Assembly: GCA_964391725.1 (NCBI GenBank)
Contig: CAYMNB010000008.1
Location: 15,327-79,326, forward strand
DNA length: 64,000 nt
Source: SpSt-1165 sp964391725
GTDB lineage: Bacteria > Chloroflexota > Anaerolineae > Anaerolineales > Anaerolineaceae
Direction of reading: 5' to 3'
The translations under genes and the position numbers were made by a program. Positions within the stretch are counted from its first letter, which is position 1; every line of letters starts with the position of its first letter. This document shows positions 1 to 7,330 of the stretch, one piece after another. A model generated the notes under the pieces. The model saw nothing but the letters and a program-made list of their open reading frames with translations, did no database searches and was not told the DNA's origin.

Positions 1-772
1 TTAGTGACTCATAGGTCACGATATCTTCGGTCAACAGCCGTTCGAAATTTTCGCCCAGCAATTGGAAAGGCGCTTGATGCAGGTCAAATATAGAAGAACC
101 GGCCAGATCACTGTCATTCTTGTTTAACATCTGGTAGGCAGCACGGTTTGCCTGCTGTATGATGCCATCACGATTGGTGATCAATATCGCAGCGATGCTA
201 TCCTGGAACAGTTCAAAATACTGGCGATGCATGGTCTCAAGAGAATCGAATAAAAGCGCATTATGTACAGCAATGCCCGCCTGGTCAGCAACCGCTTTGA
301 GAAATTCAAATTGCTCCAGGCTGAACTGATTGGGCGTGGGATGCACAATGGTCAATATCCCCACCAACTGATCTCGCGCATCCAGAGGAATACACATGGC
401 AGATTTAGCGCCAGTCTGGTCGGGCTGGTCATCCATACGCTTTAACCAACGCGGATCGACACTGGTGTCGTTTACAAACGCTGCCTGGCGGTGTTCGATC
501 ACCCAGGCAATCAAGCCGTGTTTGACAATGGCAGCAAATTGAGCAGCGTTGTTGAACTGCATTTTGCCGTTGTTGATCATGGCAGCATCAATGGGCTGGT
601 TGTTTTCATCCAAAACCACCAGACTGCCGCGTTCTGTATTCAAAAATCTCACTGTCAGGGTGATCACCTGCTCCAGTGTGGTTTGTAAATCAATCGCCGT
701 CGCCAATTGCGCGCTTAATTCATAAAGCAGGCGCAGGGTTTCAGCTGAATTAAAATTCACAGCGCTATTCAT
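1..772 (-). CDS. GAF-PAS sensor protein, C-terminus beyond the window
   Basis: The reading frame opens at ATG 772 and runs off the left edge without a stop, so only about 257 N-terminal residues are visible. Residues 15-175 look like a GAF domain: a helix with LRLLYELSAQLATAIDLQTT, a strand pattern with RGSLVVLDE, a SAMCIPL segment and a closing DQAGIAVHNA helix. Residues 185-257 look like the start of a PAS domain (FQDSIAAILITNRDGIIQQAN). This is the usual N-terminal arrangement of cytosolic sensor kinases, diguanylate cyclases or PP2C phosphatases. The output domain is outside the window, so the signal and response are unknown. It is transcribed in the same direction as the M23 gene, 24 bases downstream of it. 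Confidence 0.75.
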   Translation of the reverse strand, partial: MNSAVNFNSAETLRLLYELSAQLATAIDLQTTLEQVITLTVRFLNTERGSLVVLDENNQPIDAAMINNGKMQFNNAAQFAAIVKHGLIAWVIEHRQAAFVNDTSVDPRWLKRMDDQPDQTGAKSAMCIPLDARDQLVGILTIVHPTPNQFSLEQFEFLKAVADQAGIAVHNALLFDSLETMHRQYFELFQDSIAAILITNRDGIIQQANRAAYQMLNKNDSDLAGSSIFDLHQAPFQLLGENFERLLTEDIVTYESL

Positions 773-796
773 GTATGCTTCACCCAAAACATTCCA

Positions 797-1531
797 TTAT
801 GGCAAGTATAGCATATCTCCTGAACAATACGGAATCTGCTCGCCAACCAATTCAGCCGAGAGGTCAAAGCCAAAATAAGGGCTGGGGTCAATCGTATTCT
901 CAATCCTGGTTTCATTTAGAAATTGTCCGTTGTGGTCACTTTTGACAATAGAAAAATGCAAATGCGTTCCCACCGGTTTCATTGCATTGCCAGAGTAGTT
1001 GCCCTGGTAACCCAAGAGGGTGCCTGCTTCCACATACATCTCCGACGTACCCATCGGAAATGCATCTTGAATGAAAGAATTGCCTTCTGCATCTGCCAGA
1101 TGGGTGTAATAGGCCCAAATCTGTTCGCCGGGGTGCAACGGATCAGAGGGGATGCGGATGATCAAACTGGATTTCCATCCGGGCATGCGCGTCAGATAGC
1201 CACTATAAGCGGCATACACGGCTGTTTTGCCATCCCCCTCAGGCCCAAAGATATCCAGGCCGGTGTGATGATGACCCACACGGAAGGAGTCTTTCCATAC
1301 ATAACCGATCAGGCCTGATGTCGGTATCAAAAACGGAGCATCCCCGCAGCGGGTCAACGCAGCTGCCTGCCATTCCTTGAAACGTCCCGGGGCGCGGAGA
1401 TAAGCCATCACCTTGAGCGACCGGTTCGAGAGTAATATCTGCTTTCCGCCAAAACCCAGCCAGATACCAATTGCCAGGCCAATAATGATGCCGGCCAGAA
1501 TAAGATAAACAAGCGTTTTTTCCATACGCAT
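797..1531 (-). CDS. Membrane-anchored M23 family metallopeptidase
   Basis: This is probably a peptidoglycan-cleaving or scaffold protein on the outer face of the membrane. Residues 7-27 form one transmembrane anchor. The M23 (LytM-type) zinc-site residues are present as H89-x3-D93 and the HLHF motif at 190-193. The protein is short (244 aa), with only about 60 residues between anchor and catalytic domain and no LysM domain. Two in-frame ATGs (1531 and 1525) compete. Neither has a Shine-Dalgarno sequence, and a TATAAT lies immediately upstream, so the mRNA could be leaderless. A second M23 protein with LysM domains is encoded at 45417-46622. Confidence 0.8.
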   Translation of the reverse strand: MRMEKTLVYLILAGIIIGLAIGIWLGFGGKQILLSNRSLKVMAYLRAPGRFKEWQAAALTRCGDAPFLIPTSGLIGYVWKDSFRVGHHHTGLDIFGPEGDGKTAVYAAYSGYLTRMPGWKSSLIIRIPSDPLHPGEQIWAYYTHLADAEGNSFIQDAFPMGTSEMYVEAGTLLGYQGNYSGNAMKPVGTHLHFSIVKSDHNGQFLNETRIENTIDPSPYFGFDLSAELVGEQIPYCSGDMLYLP

Positions 1532-1533
1532 GG

Positions 1534-1554
1534 ATTATACTATTCACGGTGAAT
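1534..1554 (-). promoter_or_regulatory. Putative promoter with palindrome before the M23 gene
   Basis: On the minus strand a TATAAT (1534-1539) lies only a few bases upstream of both candidate starts. Just upstream of it, inside the expected -10/-35 spacer, is the 13-bp palindrome ATTCACGGTGAAT (1542-1554). No good -35 hexamer is visible. The arrangement fits a leaderless, repressible promoter, but this is inferred from sequence alone. Confidence 0.35.
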
Positions 1555-1581
1555 TTTAATAATATTCATCGCTTCCCGCCC

Positions 1582-1689
1582 TTTACGTTGGGCATCGGAG
1601 GTGTTATAATCCTCATTCGCCCTGAACAAAGGGTGCAGGTTAAATGTGTGCAATTTTCCAAGAGAGTGAAATTTCGAGAGACATCTCGA
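1582..1689 (+). promoter_or_regulatory. rplS promoter and leader hairpin
   Basis: A TATAAT (1605-1610) follows a weak -35 (TTTACG, 1582-1587) at 17-bp spacing. The resulting transcript would have about 100 nt of leader before rplS. The leader contains a perfect 6-bp hairpin, TCGAGA-GACA-TCTCGA (1674-1689), ending 27 nt before the start codon. Ribosomal protein leaders often bind their own product, but no known L19 leader motif was recognised here. Confidence 0.4.
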
Positions 1690-1716
1690 TAAAAACGCAG
1701 CAAGGTAGGTAATTAT

Positions 1717-2067
1717 ATGAACGACATTATCAAATCAATCGAAGCCCCGGTCAATGAAAACGTGCCCGAACTACGCATCGGCGATCAAGTTGCCGTCCAT
1801 GTCAAAATTAAAGAAGGCAGCCGTGAACGTGTCCAGGTTTTCAAAGGCACCGTCCTGTATAAACACAACAATGGTGTCGGCTCCACCTTCACCGTACGTC
1901 GCGTCGGCGCCAACGGCATCGGTGTTGAACGTACTTTCCTGACCCGTTCTCCGCGCCTTGACAAAGTGGTGGTGGAGCGCCATAGCAAAGTCCGCCACGC
2001 CAAATTGTATTACTTGCGCGAACGAACCGGCAAACGCGCCCGTCTCAAAGAGAAATTCTCCAAATAA
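1717..2067 (+). CDS. rplS: Large ribosomal subunit protein bL19
   Basis: bL19 sits at the interface between the 50S and 30S subunits. The 116-aa length and the conserved pattern identify it: RIGDQVAVHVKIKEG near the N-terminus, RVQVFKGTV, TFTVRRVGANGIGVERTF, SPRLDKVVVERHSKVRHAKLYYLRERTGK. The start ATG is preceded by an AAGGTAGG-type ribosome binding site. The usual neighbours rpsP, rimM and trmD are absent, and rplS forms a single-gene unit between its own promoter and terminator. Confidence 0.97.
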   Translation: MNDIIKSIEAPVNENVPELRIGDQVAVHVKIKEGSRERVQVFKGTVLYKHNNGVGSTFTVRRVGANGIGVERTFLTRSPRLDKVVVERHSKVRHAKLYYLRERTGKRARLKEKFSK

Positions 2068-2076
2068 AAACCCAAT

Positions 2077-2107
2077 AAAACCAGTGGAAATCACTGGTTT
2101 TTCTTTT
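2077..2107 (+). terminator. Rho-independent terminator after rplS
   Basis: The stem is AAAACCAGTG (2077-2086) paired with CACTGGTTTT (2092-2101), loop GAAAT, followed by a T-rich tail. It lies 10 bases after the rplS stop. Confidence 0.85.
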
Positions 2108-2169
2108 CTCTAAAGGCAAGAAAACGAGTAGAATTATGGGCAACGTTCCCGCAGGAGTAATTCTACACG

Positions 2170-2907
2170 ATGAAATCCAGTACCTCCCCTCAGATCGGCA
2201 TCTCGATTGGACATAATGCCAGCAGTCCACCGGTGTATGAATTGGGCGCCGCCTATCTGCAGGCTGTGACCATAGCCGGCGGCATCCCGCTGTTGCTGCC
2301 CACCTCACTGCCCCATGACAGCCTGTTATCACTTTTTCAGCAATGTTCCGGCTTGCTGCTGAGCGGTGGACGTGATGTTGATCCCCTGCGTTATCAAACC
2401 CAGCCTGACCCGCGCGCCAAAGGCATTGACCATGACCGCGATGAAGCTGAAATTCTGCTGATCGAAACCGCCCTGGCAAACGGCATCCCCATCCTGGCAA
2501 TCTGCCGCGGTATTCAAATCTTAAATGTCGCCATGGGCGGCAGCCTGTACCCCGATGTGATGCAGGACCATCCCGGGACACAAAAACATGATTTCTACCC
2601 CAATTTGCCGCGTGACGCCTATCGCCACACCATCACCCTTGCCTCCGGCAGCCTGCTCCAGACCATCATGAATACCGACACGATTCAGGTGAACAGTCTG
2701 CATCATCAATCCGTCAAGGTGCCCGCGTCTGGTCTGCAAGTTGTCGGCAATGCTGAAGACGGCGTGATCGAAGCCGTGGTCGCGAAAGACGGAAAATGGA
2801 TCATCGGTGTGCAGTGGCATCCAGAGTGCCTGCCACAAGACAAACATGCCCAACAATTGTTCTCTGCGTTCATTGAGGCCGCCAAGAATCGGCAGAGCCA
2901 GGCATGA
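2170..2907 (+). CDS. Peptidase C26 / gamma-glutamyl-GABA hydrolase-like amidohydrolase
   Basis: This is a class I glutamine-amidotransferase-fold hydrolase of the PuuD/C26 type, expected to cleave gamma-glutamyl amide bonds in the cytoplasm. The nucleophile elbow AICRGIQ gives Cys112. The His/Glu pair is in QWHPE (H217, E219), and LLSGGRDVDP (63-72) is the family's oxyanion-side motif. The length of 245 aa is normal. An AGGAG sits at 2152-2156. The last codons overlap the murI start by ATGA (2904-2907), so translation is probably coupled. The pairing with glutamate racemase suggests release or recycling of glutamate, but the substrate is not determined. Confidence 0.85.
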   Translation: MKSSTSPQIGISIGHNASSPPVYELGAAYLQAVTIAGGIPLLLPTSLPHDSLLSLFQQCSGLLLSGGRDVDPLRYQTQPDPRAKGIDHDRDEAEILLIETALANGIPILAICRGIQILNVAMGGSLYPDVMQDHPGTQKHDFYPNLPRDAYRHTITLASGSLLQTIMNTDTIQVNSLHHQSVKVPASGLQVVGNAEDGVIEAVVAKDGKWIIGVQWHPECLPQDKHAQQLFSAFIEAAKNRQSQA

Positions 2908-3716
2908 TCGGTTTCTTCGATTCAGGCGTGGGCGGTTTGTCCATCTACCGCGCAGTGCATCAATTACTGCCGCAATTCCCCACCATGTACGCAGCCGATA
3001 ATGCCCACGTGCCCTATGGGCCGCGTACCCATCAGCAGGTACGCCAATTTACCACTGCTATTGTTCGCTTTCTCATCAACCATAACGCCAATCCCATTAT
3101 CATCGCCTGTAACACCGCTTCAGGCGCTTCTTTGCAGTATCTGCGCAATCAGTTTCCATTGACCCACTTTATCGGCCTGGTGCCTGCTATCAAACCTGCC
3201 GCTGAAACCACCCGCACAGGCCGTATTGGTGTGCTGGCCACACCCGGCACATTCCGCGGAAGGCTATATATGCAGGTAAAAACACAATTTGCCAGCAATG
3301 TGGTCGTTTACCAGGATACCTGCCCCGGGTTGGTGGAAGAAATTGAAAACGGTCGCGTTAATCAACCAACCGCACGCGGTATTCTGGAGCATGCTTTGAA
3401 GCCGATGATCGCCATGAACATTGATCGCCTGGTGCTTGGCTGCACCCACTATCCGTTCGCAGCAGAGGTGATTCGCGACATTATCGGTAACCAGATCGAG
3501 ATCATTGAACCAGGCCAGGCGATTGCGCGGCGTACACAATTCATCATTAACAACAACCCCGCATTACAAACAGCGGAAGACAATCCCCCTCACCGGTTTC
3601 TCAGCACCGGCAACACAGCGGTGTTAACCAACGCGCTTGCATGCCTGTTGGGTTGGCATGATATCCAGGTTGAGCCGTTGGTGTGGCGTAACAGTCTCCA
3701 GGTCGAACCTGCCTGA
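2904..3716 (+). CDS. murI: Glutamate racemase
   Basis: MurI interconverts L- and D-glutamate to supply D-Glu for peptidoglycan precursors. The N-terminal FFDSGVGGLS motif carries the catalytic Asp/Ser. The two catalytic cysteines are C69 (IIACNTAS) and C180 (LGCTHYPF). The length of 270 aa is typical. It is coupled to the preceding amidohydrolase by a 4-base overlap and meets rnz end to end: the murI stop TGA is directly followed by the rnz stop on the other strand, with no base between. Confidence 0.96.
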   Translation: MIGFFDSGVGGLSIYRAVHQLLPQFPTMYAADNAHVPYGPRTHQQVRQFTTAIVRFLINHNANPIIIACNTASGASLQYLRNQFPLTHFIGLVPAIKPAAETTRTGRIGVLATPGTFRGRLYMQVKTQFASNVVVYQDTCPGLVEEIENGRVNQPTARGILEHALKPMIAMNIDRLVLGCTHYPFAAEVIRDIIGNQIEIIEPGQAIARRTQFIINNNPALQTAEDNPPHRFLSTGNTAVLTNALACLLGWHDIQVEPLVWRNSLQVEPA

Positions 3717-4646
3717 TCAGTCCTCACCACTCTCGCGTTTGACCTCGAACACATCCAAATCACGTGCCACAAAACTGTTCTCAAAAACAGCGCGCGCTTC
3801 TTTGATCACATCCCGCTCGCGATACCGCCGCGAAATGTGGGTTAGCACCAGTTTTTTTATGTTGGCGTCTCTGGCAAACTCTGCCGCCTGCCGTGCCGTT
3901 AGGTGCCCAAAATCACCGGCCATCTCTCGCTCAGTTTCCAGGTAGGTGGCTTCAGACACCAGCAGATCAAGATCTTTCAGGACATCCTTGAGGGCATAAA
4001 TATCACCGACATCACCGGTGAACCCGATGCGCACACCTGGGCGGAATTCTCCGAGTACCATCTCAGGCTCAATCACACGACCATCTGGCAGTGTCACCGC
4101 TTTACCATTCACCAGATCGCGCCGCCAAGGACCCGGCGGGATTGCCAGCGCCTCTGCTTTCTCAGGTAAAAACGGATAGCGGCCTGATTCCTCAAACAAA
4201 TACCCAAGGCTGTCAGCCCCGCGGTGAGACACAGAAAAAGCGCTGACCTTCAGGTCTTCTGTTTCAAAGAAAACACCGGCAGAAATCACATGCAAATTGA
4301 TCGGCATAGGCGGCTTGGCTTTGCGTAGCACCACATCGTAGATCAGGCTCTCGACCCGCTCCAGGGTTCTCTCCGCGCCGTAAATATCCAGTTGATCCAT
4401 CGATTCCCAGCGAGCCAGCGTTGAGATCAAACCGCCAATCCCTAATATATGATCCAGATGGTTATGCGTCAACAAGATATTGCTGAGGCGTTTAAAACCG
4501 ATCCCGGAAGTCAAGATCTGTCGTTGGGTGCCTTCGCCGCAATCAAGTAAGAAACGATGTTCGCCGTGTTTTATCACCTGCGCCGGTAATCCCCGCTGAA
4601 TAGAGGGCGCAGATGCTGATGTACCTAAGAAAATGATTTCAAACAA
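3717..4646 (-). CDS. rnz: Ribonuclease Z
   Basis: This metallo-beta-lactamase-fold endonuclease removes the 3' trailer from tRNA precursors lacking an encoded CCA, which fits the CCA-less tRNA-Arg in this window. The zinc motif is H61-N-H63-L-D65-H66 (THNHLDHILG). Further metal-binding histidines are seen in VSHRGADS, in the TGDVGD region and in LTHIS near the C-terminus. At 309 aa it matches the short RNase Z (ElaC) form. It converges with murI without an intergenic base. Confidence 0.95.
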   Translation of the reverse strand: MFEIIFLGTSASAPSIQRGLPAQVIKHGEHRFLLDCGEGTQRQILTSGIGFKRLSNILLTHNHLDHILGIGGLISTLARWESMDQLDIYGAERTLERVESLIYDVVLRKAKPPMPINLHVISAGVFFETEDLKVSAFSVSHRGADSLGYLFEESGRYPFLPEKAEALAIPPGPWRRDLVNGKAVTLPDGRVIEPEMVLGEFRPGVRIGFTGDVGDIYALKDVLKDLDLLVSEATYLETEREMAGDFGHLTARQAAEFARDANIKKLVLTHISRRYRERDVIKEARAVFENSFVARDLDVFEVKRESGED

Positions 4647-4727
4647 TCTACCAATACCGCCTGTCTTCGTTCATCAAAACCCTTTCAATTTTACCAGAGG
4701 TTTCGCGGATTATTAGAAACCGCTTTT

Positions 4728-4756
4728 TTGACACGCCAAACTGTCCACCTTATAAT
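4728..4756 (+). promoter_or_regulatory. Consensus sigma-70-type promoter for the TPR gene
   Basis: TTGACA (4728-4733) and TATAAT (4751-4756) match both consensus hexamers exactly with 17-bp spacing, the best promoter in the window. It lies 28 bases before the TPR start. The divergent rnz gene begins about 80 bases upstream. Confidence 0.85.
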
Positions 4757-4783
4757 CAACAACAGTGAAATAAAGGAAAACCG

Positions 4784-5734
4784 ATGCAGAAGAAAAATCA
4801 ACAGGACAATCCGGCGTTGCGCATGATGGAAAATGGCGATTACGAAGGCGCAAAACAAGCCCTGCTGCAGTCACTGGCAATTAACCAGGAAATTTTCGGC
4901 CCCAACAGCTCCGAAGTGGGTGAAGACCACCGCAATTTGGGCGCGGTCTATTACCGCATGCTGGATATTGACCAGGCAAAAGAACATTTTGAAACCGCAC
5001 TCAGCATTGATCTGGAGTGCTTTGGCAGCAAAGACCCGCAAGTGGCGGTCGACCTGGCAAATCTTGCCAATACCTTGCAGGAATTGGGGGAATGGGAGCC
5101 GGCAGAGAGCCTTTTCCGGCAGGCATTGGCCATTGATCAGCAACAATATGGCGAAGACAGTCTGGAAACGTCCAACCACCTGTCCGCTCTCGGTGGGCTG
5201 GCCTATCGCCGCGGAGACAATGATCAAGCACAATCATTCTATGAATCGGCCTTAGCCATTGTTCGAAAACAGTTGGGGAACCGCCACCGCGAAACTGCTA
5301 TCCTCCTTTCCAGTTTGGGTATGGTGAACCAGCTATTGGATGCCAATGACGCCGCCTTATCCAATTTTCAGGAAGCGCTCCAGATTGCCCAGGCAGTGTT
5401 TGGAGATCAGCACCGCTACCTCGCATCGCTGCATAACCATATTGGTGGTGTTCACCAACAAACACATAAATTCACCGCCGCTATTCAAGCGTACCAGACC
5501 GCGCTGGAAATCGATCAGAGTATTTTGCGCAACCAGCCCCACCCCAGCCTGGCTCGTGACTTGAACAACCTTGGTTCCGCCTATGAACAGGATGGGCAAT
5601 ATGAACAGGCGCTATCGTTTTACCGTCAAGCTGCCCAGATGCTGGAGCATTTGTTGACAGCCCGACATCCTCATGTAAATGGCATCAAACAAAACATCCA
5701 GCGAGTTGAAGATCTTCTCAGTAAGAAAGAATAA
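4784..5734 (+). CDS. Tetratricopeptide repeat protein
   Basis: The 316-aa cytoplasmic protein is almost entirely TPR repeats of about 42 residues, the spacing of kinesin-light-chain-type repeats. Repeating units read like NLGAVYYRMLDIDQAKEHFE, NLANTLQELGEWEPAESLF and NLGSAYEQDGQYEQALSFY; about six or seven are visible. There is no signal peptide, membrane segment or enzymatic domain, so it is most likely a protein-protein scaffold of unknown partner. The start ATG has AAGGA 6 bases upstream. It is driven by a near-perfect promoter, so it is probably well expressed. Confidence 0.85.
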   Translation: MQKKNQQDNPALRMMENGDYEGAKQALLQSLAINQEIFGPNSSEVGEDHRNLGAVYYRMLDIDQAKEHFETALSIDLECFGSKDPQVAVDLANLANTLQELGEWEPAESLFRQALAIDQQQYGEDSLETSNHLSALGGLAYRRGDNDQAQSFYESALAIVRKQLGNRHRETAILLSSLGMVNQLLDANDAALSNFQEALQIAQAVFGDQHRYLASLHNHIGGVHQQTHKFTAAIQAYQTALEIDQSILRNQPHPSLARDLNNLGSAYEQDGQYEQALSFYRQAAQMLEHLLTARHPHVNGIKQNIQRVEDLLSKKE

Positions 5735-5738
5735 AAAA

Positions 5739-5812
5739 CGCCCCGGGCAGGATTCGAACCCACAACCTAGGCGTTAGGAGTGCCTTGCTCTATCCATTTG
5801 AGCCACCGGGGC
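5739..5812 (-). tRNA. tRNA-Arg, anticodon CCT
   Basis: Read on the minus strand the 74-nt gene folds as a full cloverleaf. The acceptor GCCCCGG pairs with CCGGGGC, the D stem GCTC with GAGC, the anticodon arm is AGGCA-CTCCTAA-CGCCT, and the T arm carries the TTCGAAT loop. The anticodon CCT (5776-5778) decodes AGG arginine codons. The base pair closing the anticodon loop is an A-C mismatch. The discriminator is G, CCA is not encoded, and six Ts follow directly as a probable terminator. That T-run overlaps the end of the convergent TPR gene. Confidence 0.95.
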
Positions 5813-5832
5813 AGTTTTTGTAGTCAGGCGAA

Positions 5833-5861
5833 ATTATAGCATCAATAACACCCGCCTTCAA
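5833..5861 (-). promoter_or_regulatory. Promoter of tRNA-Arg
   Basis: On the minus strand TTGAAG (5856-5861) and TATAAT (5833-5838) are separated by 17 bases. The -10 lies 21 bases upstream of the tRNA 5' end. Confidence 0.75.
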
Positions 5862-5867
5862 GTTTTT

Positions 5868-5897
5868 TTGGGAAGCCAGGGTTGGATGATGTATAAT
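5868..5897 (+). promoter_or_regulatory. Promoter of the HIT gene
   Basis: TTGGGA (5868-5873) and TATAAT (5892-5897) have an 18-bp spacer and point toward the HIT gene. The promoter is divergent from, and close to, the tRNA promoter. Confidence 0.55.
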
Positions 5898-5954
5898 CAT
5901 GGCACAGATTTTTTCGGCAGGAACATGTCATTCCAGCCACACGAAGGATGATTG

Positions 5955-6443
5955 ATGGAACACCTATGGTCGCCATGGCGCATGCAATATATTTTGAGTA
6001 ACAAAGAGGAAAACGGCTGCGTATTCTGTGATGTACTGACGCAGGATGACAATGTCGATAACTTGATCATCGCGCGTGGTGAACACGCTTACGTCATCCT
6101 TAACAAGTTTCCCTATAACACCGGGCATACGCTTATCATTCCCTATCAGCACACCGTAAGTTATGAAGACCTGACGCCAGCCTGCCGTGCCGAAATAATG
6201 GAATTGATCAACCAGGCCACCAAAGTTTTGCGCGCTGTTTACAATCCGCAGGCTTTCAACATCGGTGCCAACATCGGCGCAGCAGCCGGTGCAGGTATCG
6301 CCCCACATGTGCATTTTCATATCCTCCCCCGCTGGGAAGGCGACACCAATTTTCTCACCACCGTCGCACAAACCCGCATCATCCCTGAAGATCTGGCTGA
6401 GAGTTACTGCCGCATCCTGGCTGCCTGGCAGGCCCAATCTTAA
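5955..6443 (+). CDS. HIT family nucleotide hydrolase/phosphorylase
   Basis: HIT proteins act on nucleoside phosphates such as AMP-linked substrates or Ap4A. The triad H118-V-H120-F-H122 (APHVHFHILPRW) is intact, and the N-terminus (MEHLWSPWRMQYI, CVFCD) resembles Ap4A phosphorylase/hydrolase members found in actinobacteria and Chloroflexi. I chose ATG 5955 because AAGGA lies 6 bases upstream; an in-frame TTG one codon earlier is less likely. At 162 aa it is the expected size. The natural substrate cannot be read from the sequence. Confidence 0.88.
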   Translation: MEHLWSPWRMQYILSNKEENGCVFCDVLTQDDNVDNLIIARGEHAYVILNKFPYNTGHTLIIPYQHTVSYEDLTPACRAEIMELINQATKVLRAVYNPQAFNIGANIGAAAGAGIAPHVHFHILPRWEGDTNFLTTVAQTRIIPEDLAESYCRILAAWQAQS

Positions 6444-6452
6444 GAAATTGCT

Positions 6453-6482
6453 TTGACAAAATCACCCAAAATCGTTTATAAT
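6453..6482 (+). promoter_or_regulatory. Strong promoter of the rpsU-infA unit
   Basis: TTGACA (6453-6458) and TATAAT (6477-6482) match consensus with an 18-bp spacer. Transcription should start near 6490, about 170 bases before rpsU. Confidence 0.85.
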
Positions 6483-6489
6483 AAGGCAT

Positions 6490-6618
6490 AGGTGGATTTC
6501 CACCTGTATTTGCTCGTTTTAGTTCGAATTGCAGGAGATTGCATGTAAAAGCTCCGTTTTATGCTGGATTTGATACTTAACCCGGTTCGGGCGTGTCATC
6601 GCCAGCCGGGTTTTTTTA
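6490..6618 (+). ncRNA. Candidate attenuator leader or small RNA before rpsU
   Basis: Between the strong promoter and rpsU lies about 130 nt that would form its own short transcript. It begins with an AGGTGGATTTCCACCT hairpin. It then has an AGGAG (6533-6537) placed 5 bases before an ATG that is followed at once by TAA (6543-6548), a start-stop mini-ORF. It closes with a classic terminator (6579-6617). This looks like a regulated leader of rpsU or a small RNA. No known RNA family was recognised. Confidence 0.45.
6579..6617 (+). terminator. Intrinsic terminator inside the rpsU leader
   Basis: AACCCGG (6579-6585) pairs with CCGGGTT (6606-6612), with an inner GGCG/CGCC stem (6590-6593 with 6600-6603) and a run of seven Ts. 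It stands between the strong promoter and rpsU, so it either ends a small RNA or works as an attenuator. Confidence 0.8.
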
Positions 6619-6659
6619 TGCGATCACCAATCTGGCACAGGATGGAGGTGAATTTCTGA

Positions 6660-6845
6660 ATGCCAACCGTAGTTTTACGTTCTAATGAAGGTCAGGATCA
6701 ATTGCTGCGGCGTTTTCGCAAGAAAGTCGTCAAAAGCGGTGTCCTTTCCACCATCCGCAACAAACGCTGGTTCACACCCCCCAGTGAACAGCGCCGTATT
6801 GATAAGAAAAAAGCACAGCGCCGCAGCCGTAGAAAGACCTATTAA
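6660..6845 (+). CDS. rpsU: Small ribosomal subunit protein bS21
   Basis: bS21 sits near the anti-Shine-Dalgarno region of 16S rRNA and helps mRNA recruitment. The 61-aa basic protein begins MPTVVLRSNEGQDQLLRRF and ends in a run of Arg/Lys (KKKAQRRSRRKTY), as is typical. A strong GGAGGTGA site lies 8 bases before the ATG. It is followed 44 bases later by infA, so two factors of translation initiation appear to be co-transcribed. Confidence 0.93.
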   Translation: MPTVVLRSNEGQDQLLRRFRKKVVKSGVLSTIRNKRWFTPPSEQRRIDKKKAQRRSRRKTY

Positions 6846-6889
6846 ACCCATGCGGCCTGCCAATGTGCAACAGAAATGACGAGGAGTCA

Positions 6890-7144
6890 ATGGCAAAAGA
6901 AGAAGATAAGATAACCGTAGAAGGAACGATCGTAGAAGCATTACCCGGAACACAGTTTCGGGTTGCACTCGATGACAGTGAACATGAAATCCTTGCTTAT
7001 CTCTCAGGCAAAATGCGCAAGAATTATATCCGCATCCTGCTGGGAGACCGTGTCAAATTGGATATGTCACCCTATGACCTGACACGTGGACGGATCGTTT
7101 ACCGTTACAAAAAAGTTCGCTCTTTCGGTGAATCTGAGCAATAA
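6890..7144 (+). CDS. infA: Translation initiation factor IF-1
   Basis: IF-1 is an S1/OB-fold protein that binds the 30S A site during initiation. The protein shows the diagnostic stretches VEGTIVEALPGTQFRV, LSGKMRKNYIRIL and SPYDLTRGRIVYRY. I chose ATG 6890 because it gives the family N-terminus MAKEEDKI and has GAGGAG upstream; a longer reading from 6863 lacks support. At 84 aa it is about 12 residues longer than the usual 72, because of a C-terminal tail (KKVRSFGESEQ). Confidence 0.96.
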   Translation: MAKEEDKITVEGTIVEALPGTQFRVALDDSEHEILAYLSGKMRKNYIRILLGDRVKLDMSPYDLTRGRIVYRYKKVRSFGESEQ

Positions 7145-7212
7145 TCAGAGTTCCCTTCTGATACGATGACTCCTGGATTGCCAGTGTAGTCTGGCAGAAT
7201 ATGGCTGTAATT

Positions 7213-7248
7213 AAACAGTGAGAAGAGATTCTTTTCACTGTTTTTTTT
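7213..7248 (+). terminator. Rho-independent terminator after infA
   Basis: AAACAGTGA (7213-7221) pairs with TCACTGTTT (7235-7243); the stem is extended inward and followed by a T-run to 7248. Confidence 0.85.
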
Positions 7249-7330
7249 CAGCCCCAAAACCAGCTTCCTCCACAGTACCTGAAGGTATAATTAACAACGA
7301 AAAGCCACCCCCAATGACAGGAGCACAACC

